A stretch of 64,000 nucleotides of DNA from DASWIG01 sp965371445 (GTDB lineage Bacteria; Acidobacteriota; Thermoanaerobaculia; Multivoradales; J023): the NCBI GenBank assembly GCA_965371445.1, contig CBDUYN010000021.1:23239-87238 (forward strand). Reading direction: 5' to 3'. The position numbers were made by a program, and so were the translations under genes. Below the pieces are notes generated by a model. The model saw only the letters and a program-made list of their open reading frames with translations. It ran no database searches and was not told the DNA's origin. Shown here piece after piece: positions 17,101 to 26,620 of the stretch (its first letter is position 1; every line of letters begins with the position of its first letter).

Positions 17101-19744
17101 CGCCGGCCGATTGCTCACCACCACCTACCCGGACGGCGCGACCCAGAGCCAGATCTACGATCTCGCCGGTCAGCTCACCAGGACCACAGACGCGCGCGGC
17201 AATCCCACCACCTACGCCTACGACGACGGTGGCCGTCGCACCAGCGTGACAAATGCCCTCGATCAGACCACCCGCTTCATCTACGACGCGAACGGCAACC
17301 AAAACTCGGTCGCCGACGCCCGTGGCAACACAACTCACTTCACCTACGACGAGCTCGATCGCCTGGTCACCACAACCTTCCCCGACGGAAGCACCACCCA
17401 GCTCGGCTACGACGCCCTCAGCCGGAGAGTCAGCGAGACCGACCAGGCGGGCGTCACCACTCGATTCGGCTATGATGGTCTGGGTCGCTTGACGAGTGTC
17501 AAAGATGCTCTCGACCAGGTCACTGTCTACACCTATGACGAGCTCGGCAACCATCTCACCCAGACCGACGCCAACAGCCACACCACCCGCTTCGAATACG
17601 ACCGCCTCGGCCGCCAACTCGCCCGTCTCTTGCCCGACGGCTCGCGCGAGTCGAGGGTCTACAACGTCGATGGTACCCTGGCGTCGCATACCGACTTCGC
17701 CGGCCAAACTCACACCTTCGAATACGACGTCAATCAGCGGTTGGTACGTCGTGTCTATCCAGAGGGCTCCGAAGCTCTCTTTTCCTACACGGCCACCGGT
17801 CAACGCGCGGGCACGACAGACGCCCGCGGGGTCACTACCTACGCCTACGACGACCGCGACCGGCTGGTGGAGAAACAAGATCCTACCGGTCATCGGCTGA
17901 CCTATACCTACGACCCGCAGGGCAATCTCGCGAGTCTGACAGCCACGATCAGTACGTCGAGCTTCACGACCTCCTATAGCTACGACGCCCTCAACCGCCT
18001 GAGGATGGTCACCGATCCCCAAGATCGGGTCAGCACTTATGCCTACGACGCCAACGGCAGCCGAGCCAGGCTCGAACACGCCAATGGGCTGACGACGAGC
18101 TACACCTACGACGCCCTCAATCGGTTGACCCTGCTCGAGACCCGCGATGCCGCGCCGAACGTGCTGCAAAGTTATGCCTATACGTTGGCACCGACCGGGC
18201 ATCGAACGCGGGTCGAAGAAGTCGCCGGGACGGTGCAGGCTTATGCCTACGACGCTTTGTACCGGTTGACCCAGGATCGGGTTACCCACCCCGGCGGGGA
18301 GTTGTCGTACCAGCGGGATTTTGTCTATGACCCGGTGGGCAACCGCTTGTCACAGACCATCGACCAAGGGGCCGAAGCGCCGGTTGAAATATCGACGTAT
18401 GACGAGCGGGACCGATTGTTGACGACGGCTGGAGACACCAGCTATGCGTGGAACAAGAACGGCAACCTGACCACACGGGACGGGCAGGTCCTGGAATGGG
18501 ATTCTAATCAGTGCCTGACATCGGTGACGCTGGCGGATGGAACCGTCGCCGAGACGGTTTATGATGTGGACGGGAACCGGGTTCAGACCCGCGTCACACC
18601 TCCCGGTGGGCCGACGGCGTCGGTCGACTACCTTGTCAACACTCGTGGTTTTCTCAGCCATGTCGTGGGGGAGGTGGTGGCCGGGGTGTTGCAGGTGGTT
18701 TACGTGCGGTCGAATGACGAACTGATCAGCTTGTATCGACCAGGTTCCGGTGAGGCGCGATACTTCCATACGGACGGATTGGGGTCGGTTCGACTGCTCA
18801 GCGACGCGACGGGCGCGGTGACCGACCGCTATGAGTACACCGCGTTTGGAGAGCTCGTCGAGCATTCAGGATCGGATGAGCAACCCTATCAGTTCGCCGG
18901 GGAACCGTACGATCCGAACGTCGGATTCTACTACAACAGAGCGCGGTGGCTGGATTCCGGAGCAGGGCGATTTGTCAGTATGGACCCTGAGCTCGGCTCG
19001 CTTTTTGAGCCCATTTCGCTCCACAGGTATCTCTATGCCGCCGCGAGCCCGCAGCATTTCGTAGATCCGACCGGAAGGGAGTTCAGCGCTCTCGGCCTCT
19101 CGGTCAGCATCGGTGTCCAGGCCTACGTGGCGTCGACCGTAGCCAGTTATGCAATCGGGAAGATCATTAGCGCTATTTACCTCCAGATAACCGATCACAA
19201 TCTGGCCAGATTTCGATGGTTCGAATGGTGGGATTTGGCGTCCTTTATCCCCGGCGCCTTTCTTGCGAAGGTCGTCAAGCTTCCTGTTCAGATGGTGACC
19301 AGAGTGGGGGGGAAGGTGATCGGAAAGGCCTTTGCCGCCGGCGGCGTAGAGCGCGTAGCGACAGATTTTTCAAAGTGGTTCGCCTCTAGCCAGGGTAAGC
19401 TCTTCATGAGAAGCGCTGACGGAGCGATTGTTACTTTGGAGAAGGGTAACAAGAATGTAGGGTTCAAACACATTCTTCGTCGTCATCTTACGGGATTCTG
19501 GGATGGATCCAAGGTGAAAGTTACGTCGTTTTTTCCGTCTAATGTTTCTCCTGGTGAAATGCTTACTTTGCTGCGGGAGGCTGTGTCCAAGTTCGCCGTC
19601 AGTGGAAATGCGGGTCAGAGGATTGTCCTGTCGAACGGCCTTACCGTAACGCTCGTGATCCATGGTGGCAAGGTTACCACGTTCTACCCGGTATCCGGCC
19701 CGGGCGTCGTTCTCGCTCGCGAATTGGTAAAGGCGGTTCTATGA
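14102..19744 (+). CDS. Sec-exported RHS-repeat polymorphic toxin 1 (RHS1)
   Basis: This 1880-residue RHS protein has a variable C-terminal toxin. The ATG at 14102 is chosen because the paralogue at 20998 starts identically (MTT-SRQRPWIRATLIRT); a signal peptide with the core LCVLLLFQGYPVWAL follows. Residues about 150-320 hold two related GWNL-type modules (PGWNLLSVPEEP...DPWKVYD and GWNLIGFPAG...DPWKIYD). An Ig-like stretch and the RHS entry VVRTYDSRQ come next, then many YDAxGN-type repeats that would form a closed cocoon. The RHS core ends near residues 1560-1661 (GLGSVRLL, YTAFGELVEH, YLYAAASPQHFVDPTGREF). The remaining 220 residues are a different, lower-GC domain with membrane-like helices and NVGFKHILRRHLTGFW; the toxin activity is unknown, possibly an RNase of BECR type. 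The next gene overlaps and is a candidate immunity gene. No PAAR or VgrG genes are nearby. Confidence 0.88.
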   Translation: MTTTSRQRPWIRATLIRTLCVLLLFQGYPVWALEQSDVRAEPHLPPLAERALSWLSDVGRTDGSWARSWERVLSAGRPVAERWTSTVHAAGRDAGLLLWSIAGGGGAMALPGDASSGPPEPPGFAKQTSRQPAKTFPADPNRTLKAALDEIPLVPGWNLLSVPEEPSDTSPASVLETIGGGYERIYAYDACDTTDPWKVYDPNDSAASDLTALDHRMGFWADATLPVDLLSDGTLPATTSFELCVGWNLIGFPAGQARPVRNALSSIEGKYIRVLLYEALDADDPWKIYDVNVPGWANDLEVMEPGRGYWVLVTESATVTIANDGPAPSVSLTVPEDLAVITAPTDVLGTVESALLKEWTLSYRAIGDADWLEIASGVVPVSSGKLGVFDPTLLLNGLYEIRLTASDYQGRTVEGVPIAVSVEGNMKIGHFTLSFVDLAIPLSGLDIEVVRTYDSRQRLVKGDFGQGWTLDIRQGSYRNNRPPGDGWQIVEGFLPCQSAIETKAHLTTIRLSDREIYRFRLKLDDTGPVLGGCFASAAFDYVDGPLPGTTLEVLGNKTVFYANGSDEAVDPDSQEPYVPKDVRLRTRDGRIFELDLADGVTKLEDLYGNKVRITTAGITHSSGVGIDFERDAEGRITRITDPRGAEILYGYTAAGDLDSVTDRVGNTSRFGYSTLFPHLFDHLEDPRGVEPVRNDYDEDGRLIRHTDAFGKTIVLDHDLNNRREVVTDRLGHSRLLDYDSRGNVVRETDEVGAATERTFDGADNLLTEKDPLGRTKTYTYNSNNDPLTLTDALGQTTTYTYNSRGQILTFTDSRGNITTFTYDAAGNWLTTTDALNQTTRLTYDAAGNRLTLTDALNQTTTFTYNARGDQLTETDSLGNVTTFSYDANGNRLTASRTRTLADGSTEILVTAFAYDALDRVIQTTFVDASTTSTAYDALGKVRSHTDALGRVTTMTYGLMGRLTGTTFPDTTTQSQTYDAEGRVLTQTDRLGRVTRFVYTAAGRLLTTTYPDGATQSQIYDLAGQLTRTTDARGNPTTYAYDDGGRRTSVTNALDQTTRFIYDANGNQNSVADARGNTTHFTYDELDRLVTTTFPDGSTTQLGYDALSRRVSETDQAGVTTRFGYDGLGRLTSVKDALDQVTVYTYDELGNHLTQTDANSHTTRFEYDRLGRQLARLLPDGSRESRVYNVDGTLASHTDFAGQTHTFEYDVNQRLVRRVYPEGSEALFSYTATGQRAGTTDARGVTTYAYDDRDRLVEKQDPTGHRLTYTYDPQGNLASLTATISTSSFTTSYSYDALNRLRMVTDPQDRVSTYAYDANGSRARLEHANGLTTSYTYDALNRLTLLETRDAAPNVLQSYAYTLAPTGHRTRVEEVAGTVQAYAYDALYRLTQDRVTHPGGELSYQRDFVYDPVGNRLSQTIDQGAEAPVEISTYDERDRLLTTAGDTSYAWNKNGNLTTRDGQVLEWDSNQCLTSVTLADGTVAETVYDVDGNRVQTRVTPPGGPTASVDYLVNTRGFLSHVVGEVVAGVLQVVYVRSNDELISLYRPGSGEARYFHTDGLGSVRLLSDATGAVTDRYEYTAFGELVEHSGSDEQPYQFAGEPYDPNVGFYYNRARWLDSGAGRFVSMDPELGSLFEPISLHRYLYAAASPQHFVDPTGREFSALGLSVSIGVQAYVASTVASYAIGKIISAIYLQITDHNLARFRWFEWWDLASFIPGAFLAKVVKLPVQMVTRVGGKVIGKAFAAGGVERVATDFSKWFASSQGKLFMRSADGAIVTLEKGNKNVGFKHILRRHLTGFWDGSKVKVTSFFPSNVSPGEMLTLLREAVSKFAVSGNAGQRIVLSNGLTVTLVIHGGKVTTFYPVSGPGVVLARELVKAVL

Positions 19745-19998
19745 CAGGTTTGACTCTGTGTACTCTCGTTCTCCAATTCAACTACGGTAAGCCTGAAGAC
19801 TTGTTGGGCTCGGTCTGGTTGTTCAATGGCGACGGTGTGCCGGACTTGGAGTCTTCAGATCCTCTTGGTTCGACTTCGGGGTGGACCCGCCTCGTAGGTC
19901 CGATCGACTATAACGCTGCGGCTAAGATTCACGCATCACTGAAAAAATTCCTGGAAGAGAGTGGTGTCACCGTGATCGATGAAGGAGTCGCGGATTGA
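19741..19998 (+). CDS. Candidate immunity protein for RHS1
   Basis: This small acidic 85-residue protein is encoded immediately after RHS1 with an ATGA overlap (19741-19744), so it is translationally coupled to the toxin. Its sequence (MTGLTLCTLVLQFNYGK, then YNAAAKIHASLKKFLEES) shows no signal peptide and no family I recognise. Position, size and coupling match cytoplasmic immunity proteins of CDI and RHS systems. Its GC content is visibly lower than in the RHS core, as in the toxin tail, which fits exchange as a cassette. Function is inferred from context alone. Confidence 0.6.
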   Translation: MTGLTLCTLVLQFNYGKPEDLLGSVWLFNGDGVPDLESSDPLGSTSGWTRLVGPIDYNAAAKIHASLKKFLEESGVTVIDEGVAD

Positions 19999-20161
19999 CC
20001 TCTTCATCGCTCGGTCCTGGTGACAGCCCGAACAGGGTCAGGGGGCTTTCAGATGGCGGGGAGGGGATCGGGTCGAAAAGGAGACGGATTACGGCTGTTG
20101 AGAATAGGGAGAAGTGTTTTGTGGCGGCTTTGAACGCACGGCAAATAACAGGGACGAAACG

Positions 20162-20655
20162 ATGAACGGCAAGAACAACCTCCGAATACAAGGGTTGACG
20201 ATGTTGGCCCTCCTGGCCTTCGGAGCCCAGGCCGACGCGCCAAGGCTCTCCTCCAACTTCTACGGCACCGTGAAGGTCGACGGCAACGCCGTCCCTGCCG
20301 GCGTCACCGTCACCGCCCTCGTCGGCGTCACCGCCTATGAGCTGACCGAGTCGTTCGATGCGGTCGAGGGGAGCGTCTACCGCCTCAATGTACCCGGCGA
20401 CATCGCCGACACCACCGGTGTCGAGGGCGCGGTTGACGGGGAGACGGTGGTCTTCAGGATCGGCCAGATCGAGGCGTTCGGGGCCGCGGTCTGGCAGGCC
20501 GGAGCCCACACGAGGATTGACCTCATGAGCCCCCCGGCCGCCGACCTGGAGGTCCTGATCGACGCCAGCACCCTGAGCTGGCCGGCCGTGGATCTCGCCA
20601 CCGGCGAGTCCTCGTCCAGCGACGCCTGGGGCCAACTGGAGCGGCTCAGACGACC
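20162..20655 (+). pseudogene. Truncated N-terminus of a second giant Calx-beta-type protein
   Basis: From ATG 20162 the product has a signal peptide and then SSNFYGTVKVDGNAVPAG, VYRLNVPGDIADT, VEGAVDGETVVFRIG and RIDLMSPPAADLEVLID. This aligns with residues 1-137 of the 5599-residue protein at 28102 (SSFFGTVTVDGNPVDTG, FRIDVPGDVAST, IEGGVDGQTVVFRV). Similarity stops near residue 140 and the frame soon enters the duplicated RHS leader at about 20662, reading through to a stop at 20863 with residues encoded by leader DNA. It is best read as the 5' stub of a lost giant gene. A short secreted protein could still be made from it. Confidence 0.65.
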
Positions 20656-20661
20656 AATGAT

Positions 20662-20997
20662 CGAACATAGAAATATGCGGATTTGCGAATACAACGGCAA
20701 ATCTCTGTTTCCCAGAGATATCGTCAGAGAATCTCCTCGATTTGCCAGGAATTTGACGAAAATGCACTTGATTTTCTCAGAAAGTCAGGCTATCATCGGA
20801 CGGTCGTGCCGCCTATACTGCGGATTAGTCTTACGACTCTCCGCCTTCACGACGCAGTTCTGACATCTCGCAGGCATTCCTCCATGTTGTTCTCCCAAGA
20901 GGGCCTGTTGTCGACGGGCTCTTTGCCGTGAGCCGGCCTGAGAGCCTCCCATGGACCACGTCGGACGGGGATCCCGCCGGCACTCAGGACCGAACAT
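20662..20997 (+). other. Promoter and leader of RHS2 (second copy)
   Basis: This is the counterpart of 13766-14101, colinear up to and through the RHS start codon. The small hairpin is conserved as CTCTG-TTTCC-CAGAG (near 20703), with a different loop from copy 1. The leader abuts the giant-protein stub, so the stub's last codons lie in regulatory DNA. Confidence 0.7.
20768..20796 (+). promoter_or_regulatory. Predicted promoter of RHS2
   Basis: TTGATT (20768-20773) and TATCAT (20791-20796) have 17-base spacing, at the same position as the RHS1 promoter in the duplicated leader. Conservation of both boxes in otherwise diverged spacer DNA supports the call. Confidence 0.6.
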
Positions 20998-23900
20998 ATG
21001 ACTACAAGCTCTCGTCAGCGACCCTGGATTCGAGCCACCCTCATCCGGACGCTCTGCGTCCTTCTTCTTTTTCAGGGCTATCCCGTGTGGGCCTTGGAGC
21101 AGTTGGACGTCCGGGCGGAGCCGCACGTACCGCCGTTCGCGGAGCGGGCCCTGAGCTGGCTCGACGAGGTGGGGAGAGCGGACGGATCGCGGGCTCGGCC
21201 CTGGGAACGGGTGCTCTCCGCCGGCAGGCCTCTGGCGGAGCGCTGGACGTCGACGGTCCGTGCCGCCGGCCGGGACGCGGGGCTCCTGCTTTGGGCGATG
21301 GCCGGCGGAGGTGGTGCGATGGCCATCCCGGGCGACGTCCCGAGCGGCCCACCAGAGCCTCCGGGCTTCGCCAAGGAGGCGTCGTCGCGTCTGCCGGCCG
21401 AGACCTTCCTGGCGGACCCGGACCGGGCGCTCAAGGCGGCGCTCGACGAGATCCCTCTCGTACCGGGCTGGAACCTGCTCTCGGTTCCTGAGGAGCCGTC
21501 GGACACCTCGCCAGCGTCGGTCCTGGAGACGATCGGCGGCGGCTACGAGCGGATCTATGCCTACGACGCCTGCGACACGACGGACCCGTGGAAGGTCTAC
21601 GACCCGAACGACTCCGCCGCGAGCGACCTGACGGCTCTCGATCACCGGATGGGCTTCTGGGCCGAGGCGACCCTTCCCGTGGACCTCCTCTCGGACGGGA
21701 CGCTGCCGTCCACGACGACCTTCGAGCTCTGTGAAGGCTGGAACCTGATCGGCTTTCCGGCGGGGCAGGCGCGCCCGGTGCGCAACGCCCTCTCCTCGAT
21801 CGAGGGCAAGTACATTCGAGTTTTTGGCTATGACGCGGCAGATCCGCAAGATCCTTGGGAATTCTTCGACGTCGCGGTGCCGAGTTGGGCGAACGACCTG
21901 GAGATGATGGAGCCTGGTCGGGGCTACTGGGTGCTGGTGACGGAGCCCGCGACGGTGACCTTCGCCAACGACGGCCCGGCGCCATCGGTGTCACTGACCG
22001 TGCCGGAAGACCTTGCGGTCATCACCGCGCCGACCGACGTGCTGGGGACGGTGGAGAGCGCGCTGCTCAAAGGTTGGGTGCTTTCCTACCGGGCGGTCGG
22101 GGAAGGGGAGTGGATCGAGATCGCGTCGGGGGTGGTGCCCGTGGCGTCGGGGCAGCTCGGAGTCTTCGACCCGACGCTTCTGCTCAACGGGCTTTATGAA
22201 ATTCAGTTGACGGCGTCGGACTACCAGGGCCGGACGGTCGTGGGCGAGCCGATCGCGGTGTCGGTCGAAGGCAATATGAAGATTGGGAACTTCACGCTCT
22301 CCTTCATCGACCTGGCGATTCCCCTCTCGGGCCTGGACGTCGAGGTAGTCCGCACCTACGACAGCCGTGACAAAGCGCAACGCGACTTCGGCGTCGGCTG
22401 GCGGCTCGACATCCGCCAGGGCTCGTATCACAACAACCGTGAGCCGGGCGACGGCTGGCAGATCACCTCGGGTTTCTTGCCTTGCCAGAACGTCCAGGAG
22501 ACGAAGTCCCACCTGACGACGATCCGTCTCTCCGACCGGGAGATCTATCTCTTCCGGCTACGGCTCACGAGGCCGGCGGCGACGCTCGGCGGTTGCTTTG
22601 CCGAGGCGAACTTCGACTTCGTCGACGGACCGCTCCCGGGCACGACGCTCCAGGTCCTGGGCAACAACGAGGTCATCTACCAGAACGAAAGCGACTTCGT
22701 CATCGACGTCGACACCCTGGAGTCCTTCGAGCCTCAGGGCGTCCGGTTGACGACCCCCGACGGCCGCCTCTTCGACCTCGACCTCGACGTCGGGGTGACC
22801 CGCCTCGAGGACCGTAACGGCAACGTCCTCGACATCGGCCCCGGGGGTATCGAGCATTCGAGCGGCCGCGGCATCACCTTCGTGCGCGACGGCGAAGGCC
22901 GCATCGAGCGGCTCGTCGACCCGCAGGGCGCCGGCATCGACTACGTGTACGACGCGGCCGGCGACCTCTCCGCGGTGAGCGACCGCGCCGCCGCGACGAC
23001 GCGCTACACCTACGACCTCGACCACGTCCTCCTGGAGGTCGAGGACCCCCTCGGCAACCGCGCGGTCCGCAATGAGTACGACGACGACGGCCGGCTGACC
23101 CGCACGATCGACGCGTTCGGCACGGCGATCGAGTTCGTCCACGACCTCGACGCCCGTCGCGAGGTGCAGATCAATCGCCTGGGACAGACCCGGATCTTCG
23201 AGTACGACGAGCGGGGCAACGTCGTCCGCGAGACCGACGAGAGCGGTGGGGTGACGACGCGCACCTTCGACGGCAGCGGCAACGTCTTGACCGAGACCGA
23301 TCCCCTGGGCCGGAGCGTGACACGCGCCTACGACGGTGCCAGCAACCTAGCGAGCTTGCGCGATCCCCTGGGCCACGAGATTGCCTACACCTACAGCCCC
23401 CGTTTGCAGCCGCTCACCTTCATCGACGCGCGGGGCCAGGTGACGGTGAATGTCTATGACGGCTCGGGCAACCTGCTCTCGACGACCGACCCCCTGGGCA
23501 ACGTCACGAGCTATGCCTACGACAGTGCCGGCAACCTGCTCTCGATGACCGACCCCAGCGGCGGCATGCTGCACTACGAGTACGACGGCTTCGGCAACCT
23601 GGCGCGGCTCGTCGAGCCCACGGAAGCCGAGGCGACCTTTACCTACGACTCCCTCGGCAATCCGCTCACCGAGTCGCGGGTGCGCACTACGGCCGCGGGT
23701 GTCGAGACGGTCACGGCGAGCTTCACCTACGAGGCCAGCCGCCTGAGCGCCGTGACCGATCCCGACGGCACCACGACCACCACCACCTACGACGGCAACG
23801 GCAACGTCACCGCACGCACCGACAAGCTTGGCGGCACCACGAGCTTCGCCTACGACGCCCAGGGCCGGCGGGTCGCGACGACCTTTCCCAACGGTAGCGT

Positions 23901-26610
23901 CGAGAGCCAAACCTATGACGCCGAGGGCCGGATCGCCTCTCACACCGACCGGGCCGGCCGGACCACCCTTTTCGCCTACGACGCGCTCGGTCGGCTGCTG
24001 ACGACCACCTTTCCCGACGGCACGGTCACTTCGTCGGTGTACGACGTCGCCGGGCAGAAGATCGCCGCGCTCGGCGAGCTCGGGGAGACGACGAGCTTTG
24101 CCTACGATGCCAGCGGCCGGATGACCGAAAGGACCGATGTCCTCGGCCAGACGGTGCGCTTCGCCTACGACGCGAACGGCAACCAGACCGCCGTCACCGG
24201 CCCGCGCGGCTTCACGACGGCCTTCAAGTACGACCAAGCCAACCGCCTGGCCCGGCGGATTTTCGCCGACGGCACCAAGAACGTCCTGACCTACGACAAG
24301 CAGGGACGCAAGGTCTCCGAGCAAGACGCGGCGGGTCAGGTGAGCTCGGTGAGGTACGACGCGTCCGGCCGGCCGGTCGAGGTCACGGACGCCGCGGGCC
24401 TCAAGACCCGCTTCACCTACGACGAATTCGGCAACCAGACCTCCCAGATCGATGCCGCCGGCCGTGCTACGACCTTCGAATACAACAGCCTGGGCCGGCT
24501 TACCCGGCGGACGCTGCCGAGCGGCGAGTCGGAGTCGATGACTTACGATCCGGCGGGCAACCTCCGGGGCTGGACCGATTTTTCGGGAGCGACGACGAGC
24601 TTCTACTATGACGCGGCGTCGCGGCTGGTCGAAAAGCGCTTTCCTGACGGCACCACGACGAGCTTGACCTACACCGCGACCGGGCGCCGCCAGAGCGTGA
24701 CCGACGGCTTCGGGACCACCTCCTACACCTATGACGTCCGCGACCGGCTGACGAAGCTCGTGCGTCCCGACGGCCGGCGGCTGGTCTATGAGTACGACGC
24801 GGCGGGCCGCCGTACCCGTCTCGAGGCGGTGCTCGGCACGACCACCCTGGCGACGAGCTACGCCTACGACGCCCTCGGCCGGCTGGTGGAGGTGATGGAC
24901 TCACAGGGCCGAAGCTACGTCCACGGCTACGACCTGAACGGCAACCGTGCCTCGCTCACCTATCCCAACGGCGCCGTCACCTCCTACGGTTATGACGCCC
25001 TGGACCGTCTCAGCACGCTCGCGACCACGAACGGCGCCGGCGAGGTGATCCAGTCCTACGCCTACACCCTCGCTCCGGCCGGCCAACGGACCCGCGTCGA
25101 CGAGGACGGCGGCGTCACGCGCCTCTACGAGTACGACGCTCTGTATCGCCTCACCCGGGAGACGGTCAGCGAGGCCGGCGTCACGGCTCTGGAGGCGGTG
25201 TTCACCTGGGGACCGACCGGCAACCGGCTGAGCGCGACCACGACCGACGCTGGCGGCACGGTCACGGGCTCGTTCACCTACGACGTGCGCGACCGGCTGC
25301 TGACCGGCGGCGGCGCAAGCTACAGCTGGGACGCAAACGGCAACCTGACGGCGATCGGCGGCACCGCTCTCACCTGGGACGCCGAGGACCGCCTGTCGAG
25401 CGTCAGCCTGGGCGACAGCACGCTCGTCGAGCATGAGTACGACATCGACGGCAACCGCGTTCGCACTCGGGTTACACCGTCCGGCGGCGGGGCGGCGACG
25501 GTGACCGACTTCCTGGTGGACCCGGCCGGCCTCGACGGATTGAGCCAGGTCGTCACCGAGTCCGTCGCCAGCGCGGTGACGGCCTACTACGTCCGCGGGC
25601 TCGATCTGCTCGCGGTGATCCGCGGCGCGACACCGCGCTATTTCCACGCCGACGGCCTGGGCTCGATCCGGCGCCTCACCGACGAGGCTGGGACTGTCAC
25701 CGATCGCTACACCTACTCGGCCTTCGGCGAAATCGTCGAGCACGTGGGATCCGATCCCAACCCCTACCTCTTCACGGGGGCGGCGCGCGATTCGGCGACC
25801 GGCTACTACTTCCTGCGGGCCCGGTGGATGGATCCCGGCAACGCTCGTTTCCTGAGCTCGGACCCGTTCCCGGGCAACGGCTTCGACCCCGCCTCTCTCC
25901 ACAAATACACCTACGCTCAGAACGACCCGGTCAACCGCACCGATCCGACGGGCCTGTTCAACATCTCGTTCTCGGGCGTGATGGCCGCGCTGGCGATCGC
26001 CTCGTTCCTCGGCAACAGCGCCATGGCGTTGATCAACGTCTTCCGCTCGTTCCGGGTGACGACGCCGGAGGAAGCGGCACAGCTACGTTTCGCGGCGGCG
26101 ATGAACACGCTCGGGGCCTTCCTCGCCTTCTTCGGGGGCGGGCTCGGCGGTGCGGCCGGCGGCGGCTTTGCCGTCGCGGGAGCCGGGACGAGTACGGTCA
26201 TCGGACAGGCGGTGGTGATCCGCGCCGACTGGATCATCGGCTCGGTGGCCATCCCGGCGGCAACGCACTACCTGATGTCGTCCTCCTCGGACGGCGGCGG
26301 CGGTGGTGGCGGCAGCGGTGGCGGTGCCGGCGGCAAGGGCCGGATCGACGTCAAAGACCCGCACGTCAACGTGCCCAAGCACAACCTGAACCGGCTGGCG
26401 CCGACCTGGTCCGAGCAGCGGAAGATGCTGATCGATGCCGTGCGGCAGATCTCCAGCAGAGTTCGCCCTGCAGGAATCAAGCCCAACGGTGCTTTTTTCG
26501 AATCCACCGTCGAGATCCAAAGCGCAAGTGGTTCCAGATGGCTGACGACAATACGATGGTTCGAGTATGCGGACGGTTCCAAGATCATTAACACCGCATT
26601 CGTACCGTGA
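20998..26610 (+). CDS. Sec-exported RHS-repeat polymorphic toxin 2 (RHS2)
   Basis: This 1870-residue paralogue of RHS1 is strongly alike in the signal peptide, the twin GWNL modules and the Ig-like region. The RHS repeats are more diverged. The start ATG lies in CATATG at 20996. The core ends about residues 1550-1652 with DGLGSIRRLTDEAG, YSAFGEIVEHV, RARWMDPGNARFLSSDPF and NDPVNRTDPTGLFN. The C-terminal 215 residues comprise hydrophobic helices, a Gly/Ser linker (SSSSDGGGG and on, about residue 1761-1780) and a final domain of about 85 residues beginning VNVPKHNLNRLAPTW and ending IRWFEYADGSKIINTAFVP. I do not recognise this toxin; a small RNase-like fold is a guess. GC drops within the last 170 bases, as in the following immunity gene. 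Confidence 0.88.
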   Translation: MTTSSRQRPWIRATLIRTLCVLLLFQGYPVWALEQLDVRAEPHVPPFAERALSWLDEVGRADGSRARPWERVLSAGRPLAERWTSTVRAAGRDAGLLLWAMAGGGGAMAIPGDVPSGPPEPPGFAKEASSRLPAETFLADPDRALKAALDEIPLVPGWNLLSVPEEPSDTSPASVLETIGGGYERIYAYDACDTTDPWKVYDPNDSAASDLTALDHRMGFWAEATLPVDLLSDGTLPSTTTFELCEGWNLIGFPAGQARPVRNALSSIEGKYIRVFGYDAADPQDPWEFFDVAVPSWANDLEMMEPGRGYWVLVTEPATVTFANDGPAPSVSLTVPEDLAVITAPTDVLGTVESALLKGWVLSYRAVGEGEWIEIASGVVPVASGQLGVFDPTLLLNGLYEIQLTASDYQGRTVVGEPIAVSVEGNMKIGNFTLSFIDLAIPLSGLDVEVVRTYDSRDKAQRDFGVGWRLDIRQGSYHNNREPGDGWQITSGFLPCQNVQETKSHLTTIRLSDREIYLFRLRLTRPAATLGGCFAEANFDFVDGPLPGTTLQVLGNNEVIYQNESDFVIDVDTLESFEPQGVRLTTPDGRLFDLDLDVGVTRLEDRNGNVLDIGPGGIEHSSGRGITFVRDGEGRIERLVDPQGAGIDYVYDAAGDLSAVSDRAAATTRYTYDLDHVLLEVEDPLGNRAVRNEYDDDGRLTRTIDAFGTAIEFVHDLDARREVQINRLGQTRIFEYDERGNVVRETDESGGVTTRTFDGSGNVLTETDPLGRSVTRAYDGASNLASLRDPLGHEIAYTYSPRLQPLTFIDARGQVTVNVYDGSGNLLSTTDPLGNVTSYAYDSAGNLLSMTDPSGGMLHYEYDGFGNLARLVEPTEAEATFTYDSLGNPLTESRVRTTAAGVETVTASFTYEASRLSAVTDPDGTTTTTTYDGNGNVTARTDKLGGTTSFAYDAQGRRVATTFPNGSVESQTYDAEGRIASHTDRAGRTTLFAYDALGRLLTTTFPDGTVTSSVYDVAGQKIAALGELGETTSFAYDASGRMTERTDVLGQTVRFAYDANGNQTAVTGPRGFTTAFKYDQANRLARRIFADGTKNVLTYDKQGRKVSEQDAAGQVSSVRYDASGRPVEVTDAAGLKTRFTYDEFGNQTSQIDAAGRATTFEYNSLGRLTRRTLPSGESESMTYDPAGNLRGWTDFSGATTSFYYDAASRLVEKRFPDGTTTSLTYTATGRRQSVTDGFGTTSYTYDVRDRLTKLVRPDGRRLVYEYDAAGRRTRLEAVLGTTTLATSYAYDALGRLVEVMDSQGRSYVHGYDLNGNRASLTYPNGAVTSYGYDALDRLSTLATTNGAGEVIQSYAYTLAPAGQRTRVDEDGGVTRLYEYDALYRLTRETVSEAGVTALEAVFTWGPTGNRLSATTTDAGGTVTGSFTYDVRDRLLTGGGASYSWDANGNLTAIGGTALTWDAEDRLSSVSLGDSTLVEHEYDIDGNRVRTRVTPSGGGAATVTDFLVDPAGLDGLSQVVTESVASAVTAYYVRGLDLLAVIRGATPRYFHADGLGSIRRLTDEAGTVTDRYTYSAFGEIVEHVGSDPNPYLFTGAARDSATGYYFLRARWMDPGNARFLSSDPFPGNGFDPASLHKYTYAQNDPVNRTDPTGLFNISFSGVMAALAIASFLGNSAMALINVFRSFRVTTPEEAAQLRFAAAMNTLGAFLAFFGGGLGGAAGGGFAVAGAGTSTVIGQAVVIRADWIIGSVAIPAATHYLMSSSSDGGGGGGGSGGGAGGKGRIDVKDPHVNVPKHNLNRLAPTWSEQRKMLIDAVRQISSRVRPAGIKPNGAFFESTVEIQSASGSRWLTTIRWFEYADGSKIINTAFVP

Positions 26611-26620
26611 GGAGCAAGGT

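Noticed and set aside
20656..20863. C-terminal extension of the small secreted frame as real protein
   Set aside because: These codons lie in the duplicated RHS leader including the promoter, which is non-coding in the first copy.
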